Shown in pieces: positions 15,801 through 23,908 of a stretch of DNA of 64,000 nt. The stretch spans positions 1 to 64,000 of the forward strand of contig JAPDKE010000009.1 of assembly GCA_029258725.1 (NCBI GenBank). The letters run 5' to 3'. Position 1 is the first letter of the stretch. Every line of letters begins with the position of its first letter. Below the pieces are notes generated by a model, which was not told the origin of the DNA, did not search any database, and worked only from the letters and a program-made list of their open reading frames with translations. The position numbers and the translations under genes are program-made. The DNA comes from a bacterium (GTDB lineage Bacteria > Hydrothermota > UBA3072 > JAPDKE01).

Positions 15801-18056
15801 TTATCTTAATATCATGAACTTCCCAACCTTGGACCCGATAAAGTTCCCGTTCTGGTCGTATGCCTCAACCTTGTATATGTAAATCCCGCTCACAACATCC
15901 TGATTATTCCTGGAAAGAAGATTCCAGTACACATCCCCTGTTCCTTCTTCATGTTTGAGTTCTATAACCAGGTCTCCATCTATGGTATATATCTTTATTC
16001 TGCAGTTTGGAGGAAGATTTACAAACTGTATCTTGTTCATGTATTCGGAACCAGGCTCCAGCTCCCACTTTGCAGAACCAAAGTATGGATTGGGAACAAC
16101 CTTTATTGCATCCCAGTCTATCTCAGGATAGTTCATTTCTGTTTTTACATAAACAGGGATGGGAGCTCCGGTCTCCGTCTTTTTGTAGTTTGTCTTTCCG
16201 CTCTCAAGCGGCGGGAGCGCAGGGGTTGTTTCAGTTGCTGGTCTTCCCAGGTCGTATGCAGTAACCGCATAGTAGTAAGCAACACCGGGGATTGCGGTGG
16301 AATCCACATAGGTGTGAGGATATCCACCATGCTCCCTTGCATATGCTGTATCAAAGTCTGCAAGGAGCTCCCACTGATTGGGTCTGTATGCACTCCTGTA
16401 AACCCTGTACCCCGCAAAGTCATACATTCCATCCATGGGGTCGGGTGTGGTCTCTGCTATATCATCCCATGTAAGGGTAACAACCCCTCCCGCTGCAGAA
16501 TAAACCAGGTGAGGAACCTCGGGAGGAACCGGAATCAACCAGTGAACATCCTCATTGGGCGCGGATGGATGATAGGGGTCGGAGTGGGATGCACCCTTGT
16601 AGTATGCAACAAGACCCCAGTCTGCATAGTGTCTTGCACCCATCCTGTATCCCCTTCCCCAGTATGTATCCTCTCCTCCATTCATTCCCTGACCAACACC
16701 CGCAACATACACAAACCTCAGAGTATCTCCATGTGCAAGGGTGTAAGGTCCTGCAACAAGCATGAACCTGTAGTCAAATGTTGGGGCTCCAACATCAAAT
16801 GGATGGGGCATGAACCTGTGACCAAAGTTATCCGGATGGGTTGCATTCATGTATCTGTACTTCTGGATGTCGGTTCCTGGGTCAGACTCCCAGTTCCACC
16901 ATTGATGTGCAAATGCCCTTATTATCCTGCATGTATCTCCATCCTCTGTAACCCATACCGAATCCGCAGGAGAAGGAGGTGCATACACAATCCTTCCAAA
17001 TATCCTTCCTGCACATGCTCCTCCCTCACCCATATCATCTCCGGGCTCTGCAGGATTGTCTCCGTCAAAGATGAAGGACATGTTTCTGGGAACTATCTCA
17101 ACATGAACAACCTTTTTCCCTCCACTCCATACCAGAGTATCACCTATAAGAAGATTAAACGTATCCGCTCCTCCATCAATTGGAACCTTCCTGTAGAAGG
17201 GCTTTGACTGAACAACCTCTCCGTTTATTACAATGTCATTTGTTCCTATGGTGTGCATGTAAGTCTCTCCATTTATCTTCACAACAACCCTCTCATCCGG
17301 GTCATCACCCCAGATTGTGTACTGGTCTGGAATGGAGTCAGAACCCCTGAGAACGGTATCGGAAAGAACAACAAGGGTATCGGTTGGTATTCTTGTATAC
17401 TCAAAATCCTTCCATTCTCCAGCCACCCATCCATCAAAGGACACAAGGTCATCTATGTGGCAGTCCGTCGGGTCCTCGTTGCACACGTCCGCGTCAAAAA
17501 CCCATGCAACATACAGATTTTCAAGTGCATCGGGTCCTGCACCGGTGTAAAATTTGGTCTTATCGTATGTAACCTTGAGTTCGTATGCAAATATGGAATT
17601 GTAGGGTTCCATGGACCATGCCATCGCCTTCTGGAAGACCTTGAGTCCAAGTGCCTTGCTGTCAGCATAGTCATCAAAAACTGCGTTTATATCGTACATG
17701 GAGGTCCGGGGACCAATGTATCCCCATCCTGTAGGATAGTCCTCACTTGGATGCCACTCATAGTCTCCATAGTCGGCATGGGATACGAGTGTCTCCCCTC
17801 CCACTGCTGCCCCTATCCACAATCTTCCTTCCCAGAGGTAGTAGTTGTGGGTTCCACCGGGCCAGTCGTAGGAGGGTCTTCCGGTATTGGTGGAGTTCGG
17901 GTCTCCGTAGTTACCGAAGTTTGAAACCGCACTCCAGAGTTCTCCTATGGTGTGGACCTTGTAGTCATCCAGCCCCGGGTCTCCCTTCACCACCCTGCGG
18001 GACCTTGCAGGGAGGGTGAGGGCAACAAGTGCCATGAGTATGAGCCACTTCCTCAT
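15801..18056 (-). CDS. Secreted partner protein of the TonB receptor, with C-terminal sorting domain
   Basis: A 751-residue exported protein (signal MRKWLILMALVALTLPARSR). It has the opening typical of a recurring FCB family (GELWSAVSNFGNYGDPNSTN, NYYLWEGRLWIGAAVGGETL), a fibronectin type III-like domain near 530-640 (VTLTWDDIAETTPDPMDGMY, GYRVYRSAYRP, YYYAVTAYDLGRPATE), and a C-terminal domain with VVPNPYFG, IKIYTIDGDLV and GIYIYKVEAYDQNG ending KVGKFMILR, a sorting-domain variant. This family is usually encoded next to a carboxypeptidase-regulatory-domain TonB receptor, as here (10-nt spacer), and may act with it at the surface. The ligand is unknown. Confidence 0.75.
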   Translation of the reverse strand: MRKWLILMALVALTLPARSRRVVKGDPGLDDYKVHTIGELWSAVSNFGNYGDPNSTNTGRPSYDWPGGTHNYYLWEGRLWIGAAVGGETLVSHADYGDYEWHPSEDYPTGWGYIGPRTSMYDINAVFDDYADSKALGLKVFQKAMAWSMEPYNSIFAYELKVTYDKTKFYTGAGPDALENLYVAWVFDADVCNEDPTDCHIDDLVSFDGWVAGEWKDFEYTRIPTDTLVVLSDTVLRGSDSIPDQYTIWGDDPDERVVVKINGETYMHTIGTNDIVINGEVVQSKPFYRKVPIDGGADTFNLLIGDTLVWSGGKKVVHVEIVPRNMSFIFDGDNPAEPGDDMGEGGACAGRIFGRIVYAPPSPADSVWVTEDGDTCRIIRAFAHQWWNWESDPGTDIQKYRYMNATHPDNFGHRFMPHPFDVGAPTFDYRFMLVAGPYTLAHGDTLRFVYVAGVGQGMNGGEDTYWGRGYRMGARHYADWGLVAYYKGASHSDPYHPSAPNEDVHWLIPVPPEVPHLVYSAAGGVVTLTWDDIAETTPDPMDGMYDFAGYRVYRSAYRPNQWELLADFDTAYAREHGGYPHTYVDSTAIPGVAYYYAVTAYDLGRPATETTPALPPLESGKTNYKKTETGAPIPVYVKTEMNYPEIDWDAIKVVPNPYFGSAKWELEPGSEYMNKIQFVNLPPNCRIKIYTIDGDLVIELKHEEGTGDVYWNLLSRNNQDVVSGIYIYKVEAYDQNGNFIGSKVGKFMILR

Positions 18057-18066
18057 AATTTACCTC

Positions 18067-20748
18067 CTACCATTTTATTTCTATTCCAACCCTTATAAGC
18101 CTTCTCTCGGACCACACAAGAATGTTGTGCCATCTTCCCTCAGGGTCACCAAACGCATAGTACCAGTTCTCGTCTGCTATATCAAGCAGATTTTTCCTGT
18201 CGGTGAGGTTGTGAACAACTGTAAAGAAGGAGATGGTTGCAGGTCCAACCTTAACATCCTTGTGAATCTTCATGTCAACATTAAAGGTGGGAGGCATCCG
18301 CTCCTCATTTATACGCTGTATAAGACTCCTGGAAGGCGGTGTCCAGGGAAATCCACTTCCATAGTTTGCAACAAAGCTTATTCCAAGGTTGTCAAGTCCC
18401 CTTACACCAAACATTGGCTCACCCTGAGGGAATTCAAACGCAAGGTTGAAGGTGATGGTGTGTCTCTGGTCCCAGTCAAGATAGTGCTCTTTTGTGGGAA
18501 TAACCCATCCAGCCCAGATAAACTCGTAGTTCTGCCTTTCGGATGAAGATTTACCCCTTGCAATCTGATAGGTATAAACAAGGTTCCAGGAAACATGAGG
18601 CCAGAAACCACCACTGAACTTCTTGAAGGTAACCTCAAATCCCTTTGCACTTCCATAGTCTGCGTTTTTATACCTTGTGTAGTAGTTCGCAGCGGAGTAG
18701 AAGATAGCCTCGGTATCAGTAAGACCTGATATGTCCTTGTAGAATGCGGTCACATCTATGAGAAGATGGTCACTGAATGCATGCTTGATTCCTATTTCAT
18801 AGGACACTGTCTTCTCCGGTTCAAGATTGGGATTCCCGACAAGCGGGAATGCACCGGAGAAGTCATAGTTCATGTTTCTGTAAAGGAGTGCAAGACGCGG
18901 TATCTGGAAGTAGTGTCCATAGGTGAAGTGGAGCTGGTCCCTCTCAGTTATTGGATGGGACACCCCAAGTCTCGGGCTCCACTTGTGCTTCATCGGAGCC
19001 CTGACAGGATTGAGTATCTCTCCTCCAGTGGATATGTCAGTAACCGGATGATATGGGTCTGCTGGATAATCCGCCCTGGGGTCAAATATATCAAGCCTCA
19101 TTCCAGCATTCACAACCAGTCCCTCAAACTCCATCTTGTCCGTAGCAAACAGTGCCCCACCCCAGGGTTTTACCTTGTAGTATTCCATGTAAACGTTTCC
19201 ACCGGATGCCATGTCGGCGGTGTAATAGAAGAGGTCGTATATCTTCACCTCAAATCCGGTCCTTATCTCATGATGCTTGGTCCACTGGGTGGTGAGGTCT
19301 CCCTTTATTGTATGAACAACACTTCTATCCTTGTGCCATGCAATCCGGTAGTATCCGGAGGTATAATATCCATGCTCATCCTGGTACCTGGTGAATGGAT
19401 AGTCAAGCTCAGGCCAGTAGAGGTCCGTTTCAACACCATTTATTTCTACATTCTGATCACAGTCCACATCGGCAAAGTCATCCACCCCGTCAAGGTCTGA
19501 AGGATAAATCAAGGTATCCACTTCACCTGTCCAGGGGTTAACCCTGTAAATGGTGGTGTCATGGTCCGTGGGGTTAATAAATCCATCCCCATTTGCATCC
19601 ACGGTTCCATCCTCAAAAACATTGTAGAAGAGCTGGGTCATGTATCTTCCATAGACAAGTTTCATGTAAGTTTTTGCACTGGGAGCATAGGTGAAGGAAA
19701 GACCTATGAGATTGCTGTAGTCCTCAACATCTGGCAGTCCATCAGGATGGTAAATCCACCTTGCGTTTATGAAGTGTCTTTTTCTCTTGTTCCAGAGACC
19801 CTCAAGTGCAAATTTTGCCTTTGGAGTGACTGCCCAGGAAATCTTTCCAAAATATGTCCATCTCTTTGAATCTGTATGGATCCACCTTCCATCTGTGCGC
19901 TCAAGTTCTCCTGAAACAAACGCCCTGAGCTTTTTCTGAATGATGGGGAATGAAAGTGCATACTCAAACCTGTGGAGGTTTTCAGTGCTGTCCCTGTCAA
20001 AGAAACGGTGGATATCTCTTCCCAGGAATCTCATATCACTCGTTCTGTATATCAGGTCTCCTGAGAACTTCGCTCTTCCTTCTCTTGTAACAATATTAAT
20101 CACTCCTGACTGTGCATTTCCAAACTCAGCCCCAAATCCACCGGTATAGATTGATGTCTCCTCAATGGATATCTGGGGGACATGGGTATCGTAGGCACCG
20201 GTTATCGGGTCCTTCAACTCTATTCCATCAACCATGTAAACGGTCTCACCTGCTCTTCCTCCCCTTATGTGTATCTGCCCACCCCTTCTAACAGATCCTG
20301 CCTGCTGTGCCACTATGTCCTGAACATTGCTTACCGGCATTGCTTCTATTTCTTTCCTTCCCACTATTGCAACCGAGGTCGTGAGGTCCTTTTTGATTAT
20401 CGGTCTCTTTGCAACAACCACCACTGGTTTTTTCTCAATTACTGTCTGTCTCAGGGGAAACTCAAGGGTTGTGGTGAGGTCTGCGGAAACCTTCACATTC
20501 TCAATGGTCATCGGCTCATATCCTATAACCCTTGCGGTAACCGAATAAACTCCGGGAGGGACATCCAGAATGATGAAGTATCCATCAGGGTCAGTGGCTG
20601 CTCCAAGAACTGTTCCCTCAATTATCACATTGGCAGCAGGGAGTCCTTCTCCGGTTTCTGCATCATATACTCTTCCCACTATCTTTCCCGTCACTCCTCC
20701 ATAGAGAAGGAGTGCAAGAAAAAGGGATAAAACCACATATTTCTTCAT
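18067..20748 (-). CDS. TonB-dependent outer-membrane receptor with carboxypeptidase-regulatory-like N-domain
   Basis: An 893-residue protein: signal peptide; an Ig-like regulatory domain at about 22-95 (GKIVGRVYDAETGEGLPAAN, GYFIILDVPPGVYSVTARVI); a plug domain at about 130-225 (VQDIVAQQAGSV, GQIHIRGGRAGETVYMVDGI, GFGAEFGNAQSGVINIVTRE); then a 22-strand-type barrel ending in an aromatic residue (RVGIEIKW). Such receptors import bulky ligands with TonB energy. It is the first gene of the surface operon, directly behind a good promoter and GGGGGTGGT. No TonB, ExbB or ExbD gene is in the window and the ligand cannot be told; the three cargo genes downstream may process it. Confidence 0.9.
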   Translation of the reverse strand: MKKYVVLSLFLALLLYGGVTGKIVGRVYDAETGEGLPAANVIIEGTVLGAATDPDGYFIILDVPPGVYSVTARVIGYEPMTIENVKVSADLTTTLEFPLRQTVIEKKPVVVVAKRPIIKKDLTTSVAIVGRKEIEAMPVSNVQDIVAQQAGSVRRGGQIHIRGGRAGETVYMVDGIELKDPITGAYDTHVPQISIEETSIYTGGFGAEFGNAQSGVINIVTREGRAKFSGDLIYRTSDMRFLGRDIHRFFDRDSTENLHRFEYALSFPIIQKKLRAFVSGELERTDGRWIHTDSKRWTYFGKISWAVTPKAKFALEGLWNKRKRHFINARWIYHPDGLPDVEDYSNLIGLSFTYAPSAKTYMKLVYGRYMTQLFYNVFEDGTVDANGDGFINPTDHDTTIYRVNPWTGEVDTLIYPSDLDGVDDFADVDCDQNVEINGVETDLYWPELDYPFTRYQDEHGYYTSGYYRIAWHKDRSVVHTIKGDLTTQWTKHHEIRTGFEVKIYDLFYYTADMASGGNVYMEYYKVKPWGGALFATDKMEFEGLVVNAGMRLDIFDPRADYPADPYHPVTDISTGGEILNPVRAPMKHKWSPRLGVSHPITERDQLHFTYGHYFQIPRLALLYRNMNYDFSGAFPLVGNPNLEPEKTVSYEIGIKHAFSDHLLIDVTAFYKDISGLTDTEAIFYSAANYYTRYKNADYGSAKGFEVTFKKFSGGFWPHVSWNLVYTYQIARGKSSSERQNYEFIWAGWVIPTKEHYLDWDQRHTITFNLAFEFPQGEPMFGVRGLDNLGISFVANYGSGFPWTPPSRSLIQRINEERMPPTFNVDMKIHKDVKVGPATISFFTVVHNLTDRKNLLDIADENWYYAFGDPEGRWHNILVWSERRLIRVGIEIKW

Positions 20749-20775
20749 ATTACCACCCCCATGGTTTTTCTTTTT

Positions 20776-20803
20776 ATTATCCTTAAAGAGAGTTTCATGT
20801 CAA
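20776..20803 (-). promoter_or_regulatory. Promoter of the six-gene surface operon
   Basis: TTGACA (20803-20798), 16-nt spacer, GATAAT (20781-20776) on the minus strand, 27 nt from the TonB-receptor ATG. The -35 begins 4 nt beyond the pilT stop codon, and no terminator separates pilT from this operon. Confidence 0.75.
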
Positions 20804-20806
20804 GCG

Positions 20807-21886
20807 TCATTTTGCAACCTTCACCCTTCTTGCCTTCATGAGTAATTCCTTAAATTCTTCAGGGTTATGTGCCTTTCTTGCCGCCTCCTCGGCGGTAACA
20901 ATTCCCTTCATGACAAGTTCAACAAGCGACATGTTTAAGGTCCTCATTCCTTCCTTTGTTCTTGTCTGAATGATGGAAGGAAGCTGATGGGTCTTTGCCT
21001 CCCTTATAAGGTTTCTCACAGCGGCAATGGATACCATTATTTCTGTTGCAGCAACCATCCCCTTCCCATCCGCACGCTTGAGCAGTATCTGAGACACAAT
21101 CCCCACCAGGTTTGCGGATAGCTGCAACCTTATCTGGCGCTGCTGGTGGGGTGGAAATGCATCTATAATTCTGTCTATGGTCTGGACTGCATCGTGGGTG
21201 TGAAGGGTTGAAAGAACAAGGTGTCCGGTCTCTGCCGCAGTTATTGCAAGGCTTATGGTCTCAAGGTCCCTCATCTCTCCAACGACTATAACGTCCGGGT
21301 CCTGCCTCAGGGAATACTTGAGCGCATTTGAAAAACTCCTTGTATCCTTTCCCACCTCTCTCTGGTCAATGATTGCCTTTTTGTTCCTGTAAATGAACTC
21401 TATCGGGTCCTCAACGGTTATTATATGACACGCCTCATGTTCATTTCTGTAGTCAACCATTGCAGCAATGGTTGTTGACTTTCCACATCCAGAGGGACCG
21501 GTTACGAGAATAAGCCCCCTGGGCCTCATTGCAAACTTCTTTAGAATCTCAGGCATCCCGAGTTCATCAAGGGAGGGAATTCTCTCCGGGATGAGCCTGA
21601 ATACTATCCCGGTATGCCTGCGCTGTTTGAATATATTAACCCTGAATCGTGCAAGCCCGGGGACATTTACCGCAAGGTCCATCTCCATCGTCTTCTCAAA
21701 TCTTCTCTGCTGTTCTTCGGTCATTATTGCCTGTGCTATCTTATCAACCTCATCATCTGTAAGAGGGGGAGCATTGATGTCCACAAGGTCTCCATAAATT
21801 CTCATAATTGGTGGTCGACCTGGTTTTAAAATCAAATCAGAGGCATTCCTTTCCTTCATTTCCTTTAACAATTTTCCTATATCCAT
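20807..21886 (-). CDS. pilT: PilT-family pilus retraction ATPase (second copy)
   Basis: A 359-residue type IV pilus motor ATPase. Walker A GPSGCGKST, Asp box VEDPIEF, Walker B DVIVVGEMRDLET, His box STLHTHDAVQTIDRIID and the PilT-specific VRNLIREAKTHQLPSIIQT are all present. It powers retraction of pili for twitching or DNA uptake. The ATG at 21886 shares one base with the stop codon of the first copy (TGATG) and has GGAGG at the right distance; a GTG one codon earlier is too close to that site. The two copies differ clearly in sequence, resembling a PilT/PilU-type pair. There are no other pilus genes here. Confidence 0.92.
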   Translation of the reverse strand: MDIGKLLKEMKERNASDLILKPGRPPIMRIYGDLVDINAPPLTDDEVDKIAQAIMTEEQQRRFEKTMEMDLAVNVPGLARFRVNIFKQRRHTGIVFRLIPERIPSLDELGMPEILKKFAMRPRGLILVTGPSGCGKSTTIAAMVDYRNEHEACHIITVEDPIEFIYRNKKAIIDQREVGKDTRSFSNALKYSLRQDPDVIVVGEMRDLETISLAITAAETGHLVLSTLHTHDAVQTIDRIIDAFPPHQQRQIRLQLSANLVGIVSQILLKRADGKGMVAATEIMVSIAAVRNLIREAKTHQLPSIIQTRTKEGMRTLNMSLVELVMKGIVTAEEAARKAHNPEEFKELLMKARRVKVAK

Positions 21887-22950
21887 CACAACCTCCCCAC
21901 TGATTCTTCAAACTCCTGAGGGTTTGATGCCTTTGCAAGTGCATCCTCGTAGTTTACAAGACCCCTGAGATAAAGTTCCTTAAGGGACTGGTCAAGCAGT
22001 CTCATTCCTTCCTTTGCTCCCGTCTGGATTATTGTGTAAATCTGCTCTATCTTTCCTTCCCTTATTGTATTTCTCACCGCAGGAGTAACTATGAGTATCT
22101 CAAACGCCGCTATTCTTCCCTTGCCGGATGCAAGGGGAAGAAGGGTCTGAGAAATAACAGCCTGGAGGGTTGCTGCAAGCTGCAATCTCACCTGGTGCTG
22201 TTGCTCCGGAGGGAATACGTCTATTATCCTGTCAACAGTCTGGGCTGCATCGGTTGTATGGAGTGTTGCAAGAACAAGGGCTCCCATCTCAGCAGCAGTT
22301 AAAGCCTGTTTCATTGTCTCAAGGTCCCTCATCTCTCCAACCATTATAACATCCGGATTCTGTCTCATAACCCTCCTGAGAGCCTCGGAGAAGGAAAGTG
22401 TATCAACCCCGAGTTCACGCTGCTCTATGGTGCACATTTTGTCCTCAAATACAAACTCTATCGGGTCCTCAATCGTGATAATGTGCCTTCTTACGTGTGT
22501 ATTCATGTGCTCAATCATTGCTGCAAGGGTCGTGGATTTACCGCTTCCTGTTGGACCGGTAACAAGAACAAATCCCCTGGGAAGGAGAGCAATCTTTTTA
22601 AGAACCTGGGGAAGCCCCCACTCATCTATGGTCTTTATATGCAGAGGAATAAGCCTTATTGCAGCCCCGATGTTTCCGCGCTGCAAGAATAGATTTATCC
22701 TGAATCTCGCAAGTCCCTGAATCTCGTAGGAAAGGTCAAGTTCCAGCTCCTCCCTGAACCTCTTTCTCTGTTCCTCTGTCATTATTGGCAGGACAAGATT
22801 CCTTGTATCTTCTGGCTTCAATGGAGGAAGTTCAGACCTTATCAATCTTCCATCCACCCGGTAAATGGGTGGTTCTCCGACATGTAAATGAAGGTCACTT
22901 CCGTTCAGTTCAACAAGTTTTTTCAGTAAGGTATCAAGATCAACAGTCAT
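21886..22950 (-). CDS. pilT: PilT-family pilus retraction ATPase (first copy)
   Basis: A 354-residue paralogue of the following gene with GPTGSGKST (Walker A), IEDPIEFVFEDK, DVIMVGEMRDLETMKQALTA (Walker B) and ATLHTTDAAQTVDRIIDVF (His box), plus VRNTIREGKIEQIYTIIQT. The N-terminal part (LNGSDLHLHVGEPPIYRVDG) is the usual PilT PAS-like domain. The ATG lies 11 nt after the CCA end of tRNA-Arg with no recognisable ribosome site, so its mRNA 5' end may be made by tRNA 3' processing. It is probably the canonical PilT of the pair, since the tRNA-side copy keeps the textbook Walker A sequence. Confidence 0.92.
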   Translation of the reverse strand: MTVDLDTLLKKLVELNGSDLHLHVGEPPIYRVDGRLIRSELPPLKPEDTRNLVLPIMTEEQRKRFREELELDLSYEIQGLARFRINLFLQRGNIGAAIRLIPLHIKTIDEWGLPQVLKKIALLPRGFVLVTGPTGSGKSTTLAAMIEHMNTHVRRHIITIEDPIEFVFEDKMCTIEQRELGVDTLSFSEALRRVMRQNPDVIMVGEMRDLETMKQALTAAEMGALVLATLHTTDAAQTVDRIIDVFPPEQQHQVRLQLAATLQAVISQTLLPLASGKGRIAAFEILIVTPAVRNTIREGKIEQIYTIIQTGAKEGMRLLDQSLKELYLRGLVNYEDALAKASNPQEFEESVGRL

Positions 22951-22961
22951 AACTTTCTGGA

Positions 22962-23038
22962 TGGTGCACCCGACAGGACTCGAACCTGCAACCTGCGGAA
23001 CCGGAATCCGCCGCTCTGTCCAGTTGAGCTACGGGTGC
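22962..23038 (-). tRNA. tRNA-Arg (anticodon CCG), CCA encoded
   Basis: Read on the minus strand the sequence folds as a full cloverleaf: acceptor GCACCCG/CGGGTGC, D stem GCTC/GAGC, anticodon stem GCGGA/TCCGC with loop TTCCGGT (anticodon CCG at 23004-23002), T arm GCAGG-TTCGAGT-CCTGT, discriminator A, then CCA at 22964-22962. It reads CGG codons. It lies 3 nt after the stop codon of the 29-residue ribosomal protein gene and 11 nt before pilT, so it is probably cut out of a longer HU-pilT transcript. Confidence 0.97.
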
Positions 23039-23041
23039 ACC

Positions 23042-23131
23042 CTACTTCTTCTTGTGTCTCATTTTCTTTCTTCTCTTCTTGAGTTTGTGTTTTCTTATCT
23101 TCTTGAGCTTCCTCTTTCTTCCACAGGGCAT
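23042..23131 (-). CDS. 29-residue AURKAIP1/COX24-domain ribosomal protein (bS22/mS38-like)
   Basis: Too short for routine gene calling. It translates to MPCGRKRKLKKIRKHKLKKR and nine more residues ending MRHKKK: 29 residues, 19 of them Lys or Arg. This matches the tiny AURKAIP1/COX24 proteins annotated across Bacteroidota and other bacteria (GRKKKRRKI, THKRKKR, RHKKK), relatives of mitochondrial mS38 and actinobacterial bS22, which bind the small ribosomal subunit near the decoding centre. The ATG follows the HU stop codon directly (TAGATG) and its ribosome site is the GGGGGGG inside the last HU codons. Family assignment is from the pattern; subunit placement here is inferred. Confidence 0.85.
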   Translation of the reverse strand: MPCGRKRKLKKIRKHKLKKRRKKMRHKKK

Positions 23132-23419
23132 CTACCCCCCCTTTTCAACTGCCTCCCTCAACTTGCGGGATGGCTTAAAAACGGGAACCATCCTTTCAGG
23201 AATGATCACCTCCTCACCCGTCCGCGGATTCCTCGCCTTCTTTCTCTTTCTCTTTTTGTTCTCAAAGACCCCAAATCCCCTTATCTCCACCCTGTCTCCC
23301 CTTATCAAAGCCTCCTTGATAATCTCAATCACTCCCTCCACAATCACCACCACCTCATTCCGCTGCAACCCGGTGCGCTCCATCAGTTCTTCAACTATCT
23401 CATTCTTTGTCCAGGTCAT
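23132..23419 (-). CDS. hup: HU/IHF-family DNA-binding protein
   Basis: A 95-residue nucleoid protein: TKNEIVEELMERTGLQRNEV helices, dimerisation strands GDRVEIRGFGVFENKKR, and the DNA-arm region ARNPRTGEEVIIPERMVPVF ending in FKPSRKLREAV. Length and motifs are standard for HU. It begins 12 nt after its -10 box with AAGGAGGTGAG in front, and its last codons double as the ribosome site of the next gene. It leads a unit with a ribosomal protein, tRNA-Arg and pilT. Confidence 0.95.
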   Translation of the reverse strand: MTWTKNEIVEELMERTGLQRNEVVVIVEGVIEIIKEALIRGDRVEIRGFGVFENKKRKRKKARNPRTGEEVIIPERMVPVFKPSRKLREAVEKGG

Positions 23420-23431
23420 CTCACCTCCTTA

Positions 23432-23460
23432 ATTTTACCACATTTCCTACCACCGGTCAA
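23432..23460 (-). promoter_or_regulatory. Promoter of HU and downstream genes
   Basis: TTGACC (23460-23455), 17-nt spacer, TAAAAT (23437-23432) on the minus strand, each one mismatch from consensus. The -35 lies within the last codons of lptE. The ribosome site AAGGAGGT follows almost at once, giving a very short leader. Confidence 0.75.
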
Positions 23461-23908
23461 GCAAAAGAAGGATTATCCGATCCTTCACCTTTTCCGCCAC
23501 CCTTTTTATCCCTTCCTCCTCTTCTTCTCCCTCAGGATAGGTAGCCCATTCCGTGAGTTTCTTCCTTATCGTATCTCCCTTCTGGGTATAATACACAATT
23601 TCAAGGGAGATTTCAAGTTTATATTCCCTTATTTCTCCCTCCCCAGTATATGCATAGGGGCTTTTTGAGTAGTCTGTTATCTTCCCGGCAAGTACAGCGT
23701 CGGAGGCATCACAGGAGGTCACCTTCATTCTCCCATCCGAGAGGAAGGCATTTACCAGTTCCTGAGTGAATACCTCCTCAAGCCCATATTTCATGGTCAA
23801 ATTCTCCATGGGCTCCACGCACACACTCCCCTCTCCCCCTCCGGTGAATGTAAATGTGCAGGAAAGTAAGAGAAGCACTAACGGCGTCTTCTTAATGTTT
23901 TCAGCCAT
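23447..23908 (-). CDS. lptE: LptE-like LPS-assembly lipoprotein
   Basis: A 153-residue lipoprotein (PLVLLLLSC lipobox, Cys17). The core reads VCVEPMENLTMKYGLEEVFT then QELVNAFLSDGRMKVTSCDA then DAVLAGKITDYSKSPYAYTG, which is the LptE arrangement: a strand, an amphipathic helix, then a strand with GxIxxYxxxPxxY. LptE plugs LptD, the outer-membrane LPS translocon; with lpxD in the same window it supports an LPS-bearing outer membrane. The start overlaps the solute-binding gene by 31 nt. It is the last gene of the eleven-gene ptsN operon. No lptD is present. Confidence 0.8.
   Translation of the reverse strand: MAENIKKTPLVLLLLSCTFTFTGGGEGSVCVEPMENLTMKYGLEEVFTQELVNAFLSDGRMKVTSCDASDAVLAGKITDYSKSPYAYTGEGEIREYKLEISLEIVYYTQKGDTIRKKLTEWATYPEGEEEEEGIKRVAEKVKDRIILLLLDRW

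Noticed and set aside
15951-17207. A 418-codon open frame on the plus strand
   Set aside because: Antisense shadow of the receptor-partner gene; Cys-rich nonsense composition, no start signals and no family resemblance.
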